From Fibrobacter sp. UWR4 (GTDB taxonomy: Bacteria > Fibrobacterota > Fibrobacteria > Fibrobacterales > Fibrobacteraceae), in the NCBI RefSeq assembly GCF_003149045.1, contig NZ_QGDU01000011.1, forward strand, positions 37,640-101,639: a DNA stretch of 64,000 nt, given 5' to 3'. The notes under the pieces are model-generated. The model was given only the letters and a program-made list of their open reading frames with translations. It did not search any database and was not told the origin of the DNA. Within the stretch, counting starts at the first letter, position 1; each line of letters opens with the position of its first letter. This document shows positions 33,994 to 41,778 of this stretch, piece by piece. Both the position numbers and the translations under genes were made by a program.

Positions 33994-35454
33994 TTACTTG
34001 TCTTCTTCAGCGTGGCAGGGGCAGTGATAGCAGTCGCCCGTTTCTGCGTAGTCCTTGCCGGTCCAGCAGAAGGTGCAGAGCTGATCTTCCGGCAGGCCGA
34101 TAGCCTGGATCAGATCGTCGATGCGCTGGAAGGCCAAGGTGGTCAGGTTCAGGTTGCGACGGATGTAGTCCACCATGTCCTTGTATTCCTGGGAATCCGG
34201 ATTGGTGTACTTGTCCAGATCGGCGTTCTCGCCTTCCTTTTCGCGGATGTAGCGGCGGGTAATCAAGTCGTACACGCTCTTGGAACGGGAGAAGTTGATG
34301 AACTTACAGGGGTAGACCAGGGGAGGGCATGCAATACGCATGTGGGTTTCCTTACACCCCATGGAGTAAAGCTTTTCGGCCTGCTTACCCAGCTGGGTGC
34401 CGCGGACAATGGAGTCGTCGCAGAACACCAGGCGCTTGTTGTCGATAAGACCCGGAATAGGAATCAGCTTCATGGAAGCGACGTGTTCACGCTGACGCTG
34501 GTCCTGGGGCATGAAGGAACGTGCCCAAGTCGGGGTATACTTTACGAACGGGCGGGCGAACTTGATGCCTGCTTCATGGGCGTAGCCAAGGGCGTGGGAA
34601 GTGCCGGAGTCGGGAATACCGCAGGCGGCATCGGCTTCAGTCGGAGTACGCTTTGCAAGGGCAGAACCGCAGCGATAGCGGGTCATTTCCACATTGCGGC
34701 CTTCGTAGGCAGATGCCGGGTAGCCGTAGTAAACCCACAGGAAGGAGCAGATAGCCATCTTCTTGCCCGGTTCAACCAAGGTGTTGATTCCATCGGGGGT
34801 GAGTTCGGCGATTTCGCCGGGGCCCAGGTCGCGGAGGTGGTCGTAGCCCAAGTTGGGGAGGGCGCAGCTTTCCTGCACGGCGATGACGGAACCATCCTTC
34901 TTACCGATGATAATGGGAGTACGGCCCCACTTGTCGCGGGAGGCGTAGAACTTGCCGTTGCTGTCCATCACGAGAACAGAACAGCTACCCTTGATCTTCT
35001 GCTGCACGTAGTTGAGACCTGCAACAATGGAATCCTGGGTGGCGATCAAAGCGGAAACTACTTCGGTAGGGCCAACCATACCGCTGGTGGTGGAATACTG
35101 CAACTGCATGCAGTTGTTCTGGAACAATTCGTTCTTAAGATCTTCGATGTTGGAGATAAGGCCCACAGTAACCAGGGCGAAAGTGCCATGCTTGCAGGTC
35201 ATGACCAGGGGCTGCGGGTCCGTATCGGAAATGACACCCAGGCCGATATTGCCGGCGAACTTTGCCAGGTCGTTTTCGAACTTGCTGCGGAAGGGGGTGT
35301 TCTGGATGTTGTGGATAGAACGATGGAAGTTTCCATCGGACTTTAGCACAGCCAGACCGCCGCGGTGAGTGCCTAGGTGAGAATGATAGTCAGTACCAAA
35401 GAACAGATCGGTAACGCAATCGTTCTTGGAAATAACGCCACAAAAGCCGCCCAT
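33994..35454 (-). CDS. purF: Amidophosphoribosyltransferase (PurF family)
   Basis: PurF makes 5-phosphoribosylamine from PRPP and glutamine, the first committed step of purine synthesis. The Ntn glutaminase domain starts MGGFCGVISK, so the catalytic Cys is residue 5 rather than exposed after a long propeptide. THRGG and the FHRSIHNIQNTPF block follow. The phosphoribosyltransferase PRPP loop is LVFCDDSIVRGTQ near residue 350. The C-terminus has a Cys cluster CTFCWTGKDYAETGDCYHCP that could hold metal or an Fe-S cluster. The ATG at 35454 has AAGGAG upstream. Confidence 0.92.
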   Translation of the reverse strand: MGGFCGVISKNDCVTDLFFGTDYHSHLGTHRGGLAVLKSDGNFHRSIHNIQNTPFRSKFENDLAKFAGNIGLGVISDTDPQPLVMTCKHGTFALVTVGLISNIEDLKNELFQNNCMQLQYSTTSGMVGPTEVVSALIATQDSIVAGLNYVQQKIKGSCSVLVMDSNGKFYASRDKWGRTPIIIGKKDGSVIAVQESCALPNLGYDHLRDLGPGEIAELTPDGINTLVEPGKKMAICSFLWVYYGYPASAYEGRNVEMTRYRCGSALAKRTPTEADAACGIPDSGTSHALGYAHEAGIKFARPFVKYTPTWARSFMPQDQRQREHVASMKLIPIPGLIDNKRLVFCDDSIVRGTQLGKQAEKLYSMGCKETHMRIACPPLVYPCKFINFSRSKSVYDLITRRYIREKEGENADLDKYTNPDSQEYKDMVDYIRRNLNLTTLAFQRIDDLIQAIGLPEDQLCTFCWTGKDYAETGDCYHCPCHAEEDK

Positions 35455-35718
35455 ATGTACTCCTTGGAATGGGAATTTTTACGGGCGTAAAGATAGAAAT
35501 CTTGTAAAATTTTCAAGATTTGTATAAGGAGATTAAGAAAAAAATAAGGGGGAAAAGGGTTGGCAAGATAAAGTGAGGAAAGGTATTTTTTTGAAATGTT
35601 GGAAAAGCGTGTGAATGTATTTCTTTGTGTATATCTATCACTTTTTCTACAGAAAATTTTGGTTAAAAATCACATTTTCTACAAAAATTTATATATTGAC
35701 TCTTGAACGAGATGTCTT

Positions 35719-37053
35719 ATGAAACGAAAAATTCTTGACGAACTTTTGCAATGGAAGAATCGCAAAGACCGGAAACCGCTCATATTGCGGGGTGTTCGCC
35801 AATGCGGAAAAACGTGGGCACTAAAGGAATTTGGCCGCACCAGCTTTGAAAATGTGGCCTATTTCAACTTCGATTTTGACCAAAGCCTCGCTTCTGTTTT
35901 CGAAAGCACAAAGGATCCCAAGCGTTTGATTCCACAACTTTCCCTGTTGAGTGGAGTCCCCATAGAACCGCAAAAAACGCTCATTGTATTTGATGAAATC
36001 CAGTGCTGCGGCAAGGCGCTGAACAGCCTCAAGTATTTTTGCGAAGACGCTCCAGAATATGCAGTGGCAAGCGCGGGCTCCTTGCTCGGAGTCTCGCTTT
36101 CGAAGGACGGCTTCCCTGTAGGGAAGGTCCAGTTCCTGAATGTCTATCCCATGGATTTTGAAGAGTATCTGGCCGCCTCGGGAGCAGAGAACTTTGCTAA
36201 TTACATGCAGTCCATTGACTCGCTAGAAAATATTCCGCTTGCGTTTGCTTCTCCTCTCGAAGAAAAACTCAAGCAGTATTTTGTGAGCGGGGGAATGCCT
36301 GGTTTAGTCAAGAATTTTGTTCAAAATTACGATTCCACCCAAGTGGATTTCGGGCTCGATGAACTGAACGATTCTTACGAGCGTGATTTTGCCCGCCATG
36401 CCGATCGCGGTGATTTTCCAAGAATATCCCTGATTTGGAAATCCGTGCCGTCGCAGCTTGCGCGTGAAAACAAAAAGTTCATGTACAGCGCGGCAAAACC
36501 CGGAGCTCGTGCCCGTGAATACGAAGATGCGCTAATGTGGTTGGCAAATGCAGGTCTTACGTACAAAGTAGCGCGTATCAAGAAGCCGGGAATACCCTTG
36601 TTGGCGTATGAAGATTTGTCCGCCTTCAAAATCTACTTGGCCGATGTAGGCCTTTTGCGCAGACTTTCGAGAGTGACTCCGCAAACGGTCATCCAGGGCG
36701 ATGCTCTCTATACGGAATTTCGTGGAGCGTTTGCCGAAAACTATGTGCTGCAGGCGCTGCGTAAGCAATATGGCAAAAATATATTCTACTGGACCGATGA
36801 AAATTCAAGATACGAAGTGGACTTCATCGTCCAGCATGAAAGTTTCATTATTCCAGTAGAAGTGAAGTCCGGTAAAAACATTATTTCGACCAGCATGAAA
36901 AACTACGCGAGCCGTTTTGACGACACCACAAAACTTCGCGTCCGTTTCTCCATGAAAAATCTGTCCCTCGACGAGAACGTTTTGAACATACCGCTCTATC
37001 TCGCCGACCAGGCGAAGCGCCTCATTGCGCTTGCCGTAGATAAAATGGGTTGA
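35719..37053 (+). CDS. AAA ATPase with DUF4143 (AAA_14) domain
   Basis: The 444-residue product has Walker A GVRQCGKTW near residue 30 (the usual RGVRQCGKT motif of AAA_14), Walker B LIVFDEIQ, and a C-terminal DUF4143 part that includes a nuclease-like block (YEVDFIVQHESFIIPVEVKS). This family is common in bacteria in many copies, often on accessory DNA; the function is not established. The 264-bp upstream gap is AT-rich and otherwise empty. It is convergent with the esterase gene. Confidence 0.85.
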   Translation: MKRKILDELLQWKNRKDRKPLILRGVRQCGKTWALKEFGRTSFENVAYFNFDFDQSLASVFESTKDPKRLIPQLSLLSGVPIEPQKTLIVFDEIQCCGKALNSLKYFCEDAPEYAVASAGSLLGVSLSKDGFPVGKVQFLNVYPMDFEEYLAASGAENFANYMQSIDSLENIPLAFASPLEEKLKQYFVSGGMPGLVKNFVQNYDSTQVDFGLDELNDSYERDFARHADRGDFPRISLIWKSVPSQLARENKKFMYSAAKPGARAREYEDALMWLANAGLTYKVARIKKPGIPLLAYEDLSAFKIYLADVGLLRRLSRVTPQTVIQGDALYTEFRGAFAENYVLQALRKQYGKNIFYWTDENSRYEVDFIVQHESFIIPVEVKSGKNIISTSMKNYASRFDDTTKLRVRFSMKNLSLDENVLNIPLYLADQAKRLIALAVDKMG

Positions 37054-37066
37054 AGCGTAAGTTCGC

Positions 37067-37999
37067 TTAAAGTTTCCCCTTAAAAAACTCGCATTCCTCG
37101 TCATTGCAAAGGTGGGCGAGGGGGAGTTTCATGTTCACGTGAAAAACGTGGGAAATTTCCTTATTTTCGGTGTTCCCGTAGGATTTAAAGATGTGGGGGA
37201 GGTTTTGTTTTGAAAGAGCCCAGTCCATGTGGCGGTTCTGCAATTTCAAGAAGTCATACTCTCCCGTCATCACGAATGCTGGCGGAAAATCGACCGTCAG
37301 GTAATCCATCACGTTCAGGTATTCGCAGCATTCCTTGAGATGCTCGCCGAACAAGTCCACCATGATGTCGGCGTGATTGTCACGATCGTTGGTCACGTCG
37401 TAAAGACCGCAGTTCAAGGCAATTGCCCGGGGCTTGAAAGCTAGGGGAGGATTGATCCTCGCCTGTTTCCCGTACCAGGAATTTGCGGCATCCTGCACTT
37501 TACGGGCATACTCAGTATTCACGCAATAAATGGCGTAAAGAGCCGCATAATTAGCACCCGCAGAATCGCCCACCATAAAGATGTTTTTTGCGTCCAGATT
37601 GTACTTGCTTGCGTTATCCATAACCCAATGGACCACGGCATCGGTATCTTCCAACGCTGCCGGAAACTTGAATTCGGGAGCCAGCCTGTAGTTGAAATTT
37701 ACCACGGCGAATCCTCGGGCGGCCAGGCTCATGAGATAAAACTTGTACGTTTCCTTCTGTCCGTAAACGAATGCGCCACCGTGAATGCTGATAATCACCG
37801 GGAGCTTTTGCGATGTTTCAAGTGCGGTATTTCTGTCCGCGGCCTTGGGCACATACAAATCCAGCAGATTCCAGTCGCCAAATTCGCCGTAGGGAATATC
37901 CTTGAATGCCACAACATCTGCAGGCTCTACAAGCCCTGCGTCACGGGCCTGGTCAGCCGCAAGCCATTCAACTCTGTATTTTTCGCTGGTTTGTGACAT
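37067..37999 (-). CDS. Alpha/beta hydrolase, esterase/lipase (HSL-like)
   Basis: The product has the oxyanion motif SIHGGAFVYG, the nucleophile elbow VGDSAGANYA, an Asp region (VMTGEYDFLK) and a C-terminal His (SHVFHVN), as in hormone-sensitive-lipase-type carboxylesterases. No signal peptide is present, so it acts inside the cell, perhaps as an acetyl or feruloyl esterase. The ATG at 37999 has GGAG 6 nt upstream and is preferred to a TTG 12 nt earlier. Confidence 0.85.
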   Translation of the reverse strand: MSQTSEKYRVEWLAADQARDAGLVEPADVVAFKDIPYGEFGDWNLLDLYVPKAADRNTALETSQKLPVIISIHGGAFVYGQKETYKFYLMSLAARGFAVVNFNYRLAPEFKFPAALEDTDAVVHWVMDNASKYNLDAKNIFMVGDSAGANYAALYAIYCVNTEYARKVQDAANSWYGKQARINPPLAFKPRAIALNCGLYDVTNDRDNHADIMVDLFGEHLKECCEYLNVMDYLTVDFPPAFVMTGEYDFLKLQNRHMDWALSKQNLPHIFKSYGNTENKEISHVFHVNMKLPLAHLCNDEECEFFKGKL

Positions 38000-38213
38000 G
38001 GGAATCTCCAATCAATTGAAAAACAGCTGATTAATCAACCAAATTAGGAATTTGATAACTAGTAGTATAATTCGTATCATTTTAAGGCTCATATAAAATT
38101 TCCGTTTTTTAGATTTTTTTCATATGCATCCTCCCCTAAACGGTTTCATCTAATATTGCCGATAATGCGGATTATGTAAACTAGACAATCTAGAAAAAAA
38201 CGACAAGTATTAA

Positions 38214-38246
38214 AAAAGAACCCCGCCGCGTCCGACGAGGTTCCTT
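38214..38246 (-). terminator. Minus-strand terminator with no assigned gene
   Basis: On the minus strand GAACCTCGTCG pairs with CGGCGGGGTTC (two G-T pairs) and is followed by TTTTTTAATAC. On the plus strand no T run follows and two pairs fail, so it belongs to a minus-strand transcript. No gene lies upstream of it on that strand. Confidence 0.6.
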
Positions 38247-38395
38247 ACTGAAAGTAGCTATCTATTTTATATAGATAAAACCGACGTTCGCCGGTGCGGG
38301 CTTCAATTTAGAATCCTGGAAGTTCATTTCTCATTACTGGAGGTTCCTTTGCAAACTACGGGTTGCAAAATTATCCAGATTGACAATAGTTGTTT
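38247..38395 (-). ncRNA. Candidate small RNA ending at the 38214-38246 terminator
   Basis: The stretch between the terminator and a possible minus-strand promoter (TTGCAA-N18-GATAAT, about 38370-38400) has no credible protein but has local hairpins, for example [23 protein letters not shown] pairing at about 38258-38280. This is weak evidence: the orphan terminator is the main reason for the call. The rest of the 38.0-38.58 kb gap holds only the grpE promoter. Confidence 0.25.
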
Positions 38396-38450
38396 GCAAA
38401 ATCCCGGAATCTGCAAAAAACTCATAAAAAGACACGTTCATCCCATTATC

Positions 38451-38463
38451 TTTCAAAATGAAA
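38451..38463. promoter_or_regulatory. Palindrome TTTC-N5-GAAA upstream of the grpE promoter
   Basis: TTTCAAAATGAAA lies about 32 bp upstream of the -24 element. The dnaK promoter has the same motif with the same spacing, so it may be the site of a shared activator. Confidence 0.5.
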
Positions 38464-38494
38464 CGTTTTTTAGTGAAAATTCCTATATTTGCCC

Positions 38495-38511
38495 TTGGCA
38501 CGTATTTTGCA
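38495..38511 (+). promoter_or_regulatory. Sigma-54 promoter of grpE
   Basis: TTGGCACG-TATT-TTGCA matches the -24/-12 consensus TGGCACG-N4-TTGCW at every fixed position. A start point about 12 nt downstream would leave a leader of about 55 nt before grpE. Confidence 0.75.
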
Positions 38512-38577
38512 TACAATCTGGCGAAATTTAAACTGAAATGGGATTATTCCCTATATATTACACAAGGAAATTAAGAA

Positions 38578-39222
38578 ATGGCTGACGAAAATTTGCAGGA
38601 ACCTACCGCTGAAGAACGCGCAAAGTTTGAACAGGATCTCGAAAACGTGATGAAGGAAGCTGCTGAAGCAGAAAAAGCTGAACAGGCCGAAGCTGCCCAG
38701 GACTCCCCCGCCGAAAATTCTGCTGAACAGCCGGCTGAAGGTGCTGCCGAAGAACCGCAGCCCACGGAATCTGCCGAAGATATCCTGAAGGCTGAGCTGG
38801 CCGCCGCCAACGACCGCAATCTTCGCCTTATGGCTGAATTTGACAACTTCCGTCGTCGTAGTGCCCGTGAACAGTTGGACATTATCGAAACTGCCAACGG
38901 CAAGCTCCTGGAAAAGCTTTCTGAAGTGCTGGATAACTTCGAACGCGCCTTTGCCGCCGAAAACAAGGCCAAGGACCTGGATACCTTCGAAAAGGGCATG
39001 CAGATGATCCACGACCAGTTTGCCAAGGTTCTCACCGACGCAGGTCTCGAACAGCTGGACCCCACCGGCCAGGAATTCGACCCCAACTGCCACGAAGCCC
39101 TGATGCAGCAACCTAGCGAAACCGTTCCCGAAAATCACGTGGTAACCGTGTTCATGAAGGGCTACAAGCTCAAGAACAAGATCCTGAAGCCTGCCAAGGT
39201 TATCGTTTCTTCCGGCAAGTAG
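38578..39222 (+). CDS. grpE: GrpE, nucleotide exchange factor of DnaK
   Basis: The N-terminal 75 residues are acidic and Ala/Glu-rich (low complexity), followed by the GrpE coiled coil and beta domain: LRLMAEFDNFRRRSARE, the YYYRAA-like LLEKLSEVLDNFERA, and FDPNCHEALMQQPSETVPEN with the ending GYKLKNKILKPAKVIVS. The 214-residue length is normal. GrpE drives ADP release from DnaK. The ATG at 38578 follows CAAGGAAA. Sigma-54 control is suggested by the promoter; dnaK is 2.6 kb downstream, separated by a GH43 gene. Confidence 0.95.
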   Translation: MADENLQEPTAEERAKFEQDLENVMKEAAEAEKAEQAEAAQDSPAENSAEQPAEGAAEEPQPTESAEDILKAELAAANDRNLRLMAEFDNFRRRSAREQLDIIETANGKLLEKLSEVLDNFERAFAAENKAKDLDTFEKGMQMIHDQFAKVLTDAGLEQLDPTGQEFDPNCHEALMQQPSETVPENHVVTVFMKGYKLKNKILKPAKVIVSSGK

Positions 39223-39288
39223 TTTTTGCGACCGGATCGTTACCGCGGTTCAAGCATTTCGCGAACATCACTCCCCTATTGAATTTTG

Positions 39289-39322
39289 GCCGTTTTATAC
39301 GAAAGTATAAGGCGGCTTTTTT
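39289..39322 (+). terminator. Terminator of grpE
   Basis: GCCGTTTTATAC-GAAA-GTATAAGGCGGC with two G-T pairs is followed by TTTTTT. Confidence 0.8.
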
Positions 39323-39450
39323 CATACAAATCTGGATTCGTAAACAAAAAGTTATTGTAAAAGTTGCAAAGTTGTTTGCAAAAGCAGGGGTATTTTGCCC
39401 TGTTTTACAGGGTATCTTTATTTCCGGTGTATAACAATCTGGAGATTAAG

Positions 39451-41565
39451 ATGTTTGGAAAATTCTTATCCGTTACTTCTGTATTGGCTTTGGCTGGAGT
39501 GGCCTTTGCCCAGCAACCAATCATTACAACCAACTACACGTGTGACCCGGCTCCCATGGTGCATGGGGACACGGTGTACCTTTACACGACCCACGACGAA
39601 GATAACGCCGAAGGGTTCGTGATGTACGATTGGCTGTTGCATACTTCCACGGACATGGTCAACTGGACTAGCCACGGGGCTGTGGCCTCCCTGAACGATA
39701 TCAAGTGGAGTACCAAGACCAATGGCGCTTGGGCCGAGCAGGTTGTGTTTCGCAATGGCAAATGGTACATGTACGTCCCCATTCATGGTAACGGAATTTC
39801 TGTCCTGGTGGCAGATAGTCCCTACGGCCCCTTCAAGGAACCTTTGAACAAGGCCTTGGTTTGGCAGCGGCAACATTGGAACGACATCGACCCCACCGTA
39901 TGGGTGGATGATGACGGCCAGGCCTACATGTACTGGGGTAATCCGGATTTGTACATGATCAAGCTTAACGAAGATATGATCAGCACTTCCGGCAATATTG
40001 TTACCTATCCCAAGATCAAGGATTACCAGGAAGGCCCTTGGTTCTACAAGCACGGCAGCCATTACTACATGGCCTTTGCTTCCACCTGCTGTGCCGAAGG
40101 TATCGGCTACGCCATGAGCGACTCCCCCACGGGCCCCTGGACCTACAAGGGCGACATTATGCCTCATTCCTCCCGCAGTAACGGAAACCACCCGGGGATT
40201 ATTGACTATAAGGGAAAATCCTACGTTTTCGGCCATCATTACCAGCTTTGGCACCAGAAATCCGATAAAATGGGTCTTAAGTTCCAGCACAAGGAACGCC
40301 GTTCTGTTGGCGTTGCCGAGATGAAGTATAATGCCGACGGAACCATCCAGAAGATTGACTGGTGGCCGGATAATGGTGTGGCCCAGCTGGAAGATTTTAA
40401 TCCCTACAAGCGCGTAGAGGCAGAAACCATGTCCTGGGGCGAAGAAGTGAGGGTCCGTAAGAGCGGTGCCGCCGGCAATACAGTTCTCACCAACCTTACC
40501 GAAGGCAAGTACACCAAGATTAGCGGCGTGGAATTCGGTGACGCCGGCGCGGAATCCTTCTCAGCCTCTGTCTTGAGCGTTAAGAGGGCTTCTTCCGTGA
40601 CGGTTCGCCTGGACAAGGTGGATGGCCCCGTTGTTGCAAAGGCAGAATTCAGTAAGGACGGTCTGGTGACCGTGCCTGCCGAAGGTGCAGTTGGCAAGCA
40701 TGATGTATTCTTCGTGTTCGCAGGTGATTTTGAAGCCGACTACTGGGAATTTGAAGACAGCAAGACTGCCGTTCCTCAGGGCCCCTTCTGCGAAGCAATG
40801 CTGAAGGATCCCGAAGCCAAGTGCGAACTGCCGGTTATCGGTGCCAAGGTTGAAGGACTGGGCAACTTCATTGAATTTGAGAACTACGACGTAGGCGGTG
40901 CCGGCAAGGCCTACTACGACATGGATTCCAAGAACCAGGGTGGCGAATATCGCGAAGACCGCGTTGACATCGTGAAGAACGGCGACGGCTATGCCATTGG
41001 CTACACCCAGAAGGGCGAATGGCTGGAATATACCGTGAACGTGGAAGCTGGTGGTACCCTCCCCTACGAACTTTCCTATGCTACCGGCATGGAAAAAGCC
41101 GGCATCCAGCTCTTTATGGATGGCGAAGCCATTACCGACGAACTGGAACTGAAGGGAACTGGCGATTTCGATGAATACACCACTTTCAAGGGTAAGACAA
41201 CCAAGGAATTGACCAAGGGTGAACATGTGCTCAAAGTCCAGATAACTACCGACTACGTGAACTTGGATTGGATTGCCTTTGGTGCAAGTGATAAGTCCGC
41301 CGAAGAAATCCGTAACGGATCTTCCGAAACTCCGGAAGACACCATTCCTGCATTCGTAATGTCCACACCGGCCATCGACGCAAGGATTTCTGATGAATAC
41401 AAGGTATTTGACCTGATGGGCCATCAGTTGGGCAAGGTTCGCCTGGAAGGTGTGACAACCTCCGCAGACATCAAGATCGGTCTCAGGAACGCCGGCTATC
41501 GCAACGGAGCCTATGTCATCCGTAATTCCGCAGGCCGTGCATTCAGGATTGATGCCTGCAAATAA
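39451..41565 (+). CDS. Secreted GH43 enzyme with CBM6 domain(s)
   Basis: The signal peptide MFGKFLSVTSVLALAGVAFA is followed by a five-bladed-propeller GH43 domain: the base Asp32 in CDPAPMVHGD, then DPTVWVDDDGQAYMYWGN and the acid Glu in KDYQEGPWFYKHG. It resembles xylan- or arabinan-active GH43 enzymes. A beta-sandwich (about 345-450) and a clear CBM6 (NFIEFENYDVGGAGKAYYDM, GYAIGYTQKGEWLEYTVNVE, YVNLDWIAFG) follow, then a C-terminal tail (VFDLMGHQLGKV...GAYVIRNSAGRAFRID) like the sorting tails of secreted Fibrobacter enzymes. The ATG at 39451 has GGAG upstream; earlier starts are in the leader. Confidence 0.92.
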   Translation: MFGKFLSVTSVLALAGVAFAQQPIITTNYTCDPAPMVHGDTVYLYTTHDEDNAEGFVMYDWLLHTSTDMVNWTSHGAVASLNDIKWSTKTNGAWAEQVVFRNGKWYMYVPIHGNGISVLVADSPYGPFKEPLNKALVWQRQHWNDIDPTVWVDDDGQAYMYWGNPDLYMIKLNEDMISTSGNIVTYPKIKDYQEGPWFYKHGSHYYMAFASTCCAEGIGYAMSDSPTGPWTYKGDIMPHSSRSNGNHPGIIDYKGKSYVFGHHYQLWHQKSDKMGLKFQHKERRSVGVAEMKYNADGTIQKIDWWPDNGVAQLEDFNPYKRVEAETMSWGEEVRVRKSGAAGNTVLTNLTEGKYTKISGVEFGDAGAESFSASVLSVKRASSVTVRLDKVDGPVVAKAEFSKDGLVTVPAEGAVGKHDVFFVFAGDFEADYWEFEDSKTAVPQGPFCEAMLKDPEAKCELPVIGAKVEGLGNFIEFENYDVGGAGKAYYDMDSKNQGGEYREDRVDIVKNGDGYAIGYTQKGEWLEYTVNVEAGGTLPYELSYATGMEKAGIQLFMDGEAITDELELKGTGDFDEYTTFKGKTTKELTKGEHVLKVQITTDYVNLDWIAFGASDKSAEEIRNGSSETPEDTIPAFVMSTPAIDARISDEYKVFDLMGHQLGKVRLEGVTTSADIKIGLRNAGYRNGAYVIRNSAGRAFRIDACK

Positions 41566-41605
41566 TGATTTATTGCCCTAAATAGCGATTTAAATACAAA
41601 TCATT

Positions 41606-41641
41606 AAGCCCTGTTCTAAAATGAAACGGGGCTTTCTTTTT
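41606..41641 (+). terminator. Terminator of the GH43-CBM6 gene
   Basis: AAGCCC / GGGCTT, extended by partial pairing inside, is followed by TCTTTTTG. Confidence 0.7.
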
Positions 41642-41662
41642 GTCTTTCCAGAGGGTCTGCAG

Positions 41663-41679
41663 TGTTTCAGAACGAAACA
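41663..41679. promoter_or_regulatory. Palindrome TGTTTC-N5-GAAACA upstream of the dnaK promoter
   Basis: A 6+5+6 inverted repeat 20 bp upstream of the -24 element. Its core TTTC-N5-GAAA is shared with the grpE upstream region. Confidence 0.55.
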
Positions 41680-41698
41680 GATTGGCCTTATTTAGGGC

Positions 41699-41715
41699 TT
41701 GGCACGGCTTTTGCT
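41699..41715 (+). promoter_or_regulatory. Sigma-54 promoter of dnaK
   Basis: TTGGCACG-GCTT-TTGCT matches TGGCACG-N4-TTGCW at all fixed positions. The expected start point is near 41726, about 53 nt before the dnaK ATG. Confidence 0.75.
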
Positions 41716-41778
41716 GTATGTTCGGCGAAACAAAAAAAGGCTTAAAAAAGCCGCAAGAATTTAAATAGGAGACTCATT

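Noticed and set aside
33979..35346. 455-codon frame opposite purF
   Set aside because: A shadow of purF; no ribosome-binding site or known domain.
35455..35718. Purine riboswitch or PurR site before purF
   Set aside because: The region is AT-rich with no three-way-junction core or PurR-like palindrome.
38334..38531. Two opposed 60-codon frames upstream of grpE
   Set aside because: Neither has a ribosome-binding site, and they cover the sigma-54 promoter and the upstream palindrome.
41612..41628. Second TTTC-N5-GAAA-like site before dnaK
   Set aside because: TGTTCTAAAATGAAACG lacks the left half-site and lies inside the GH43 terminator stem.
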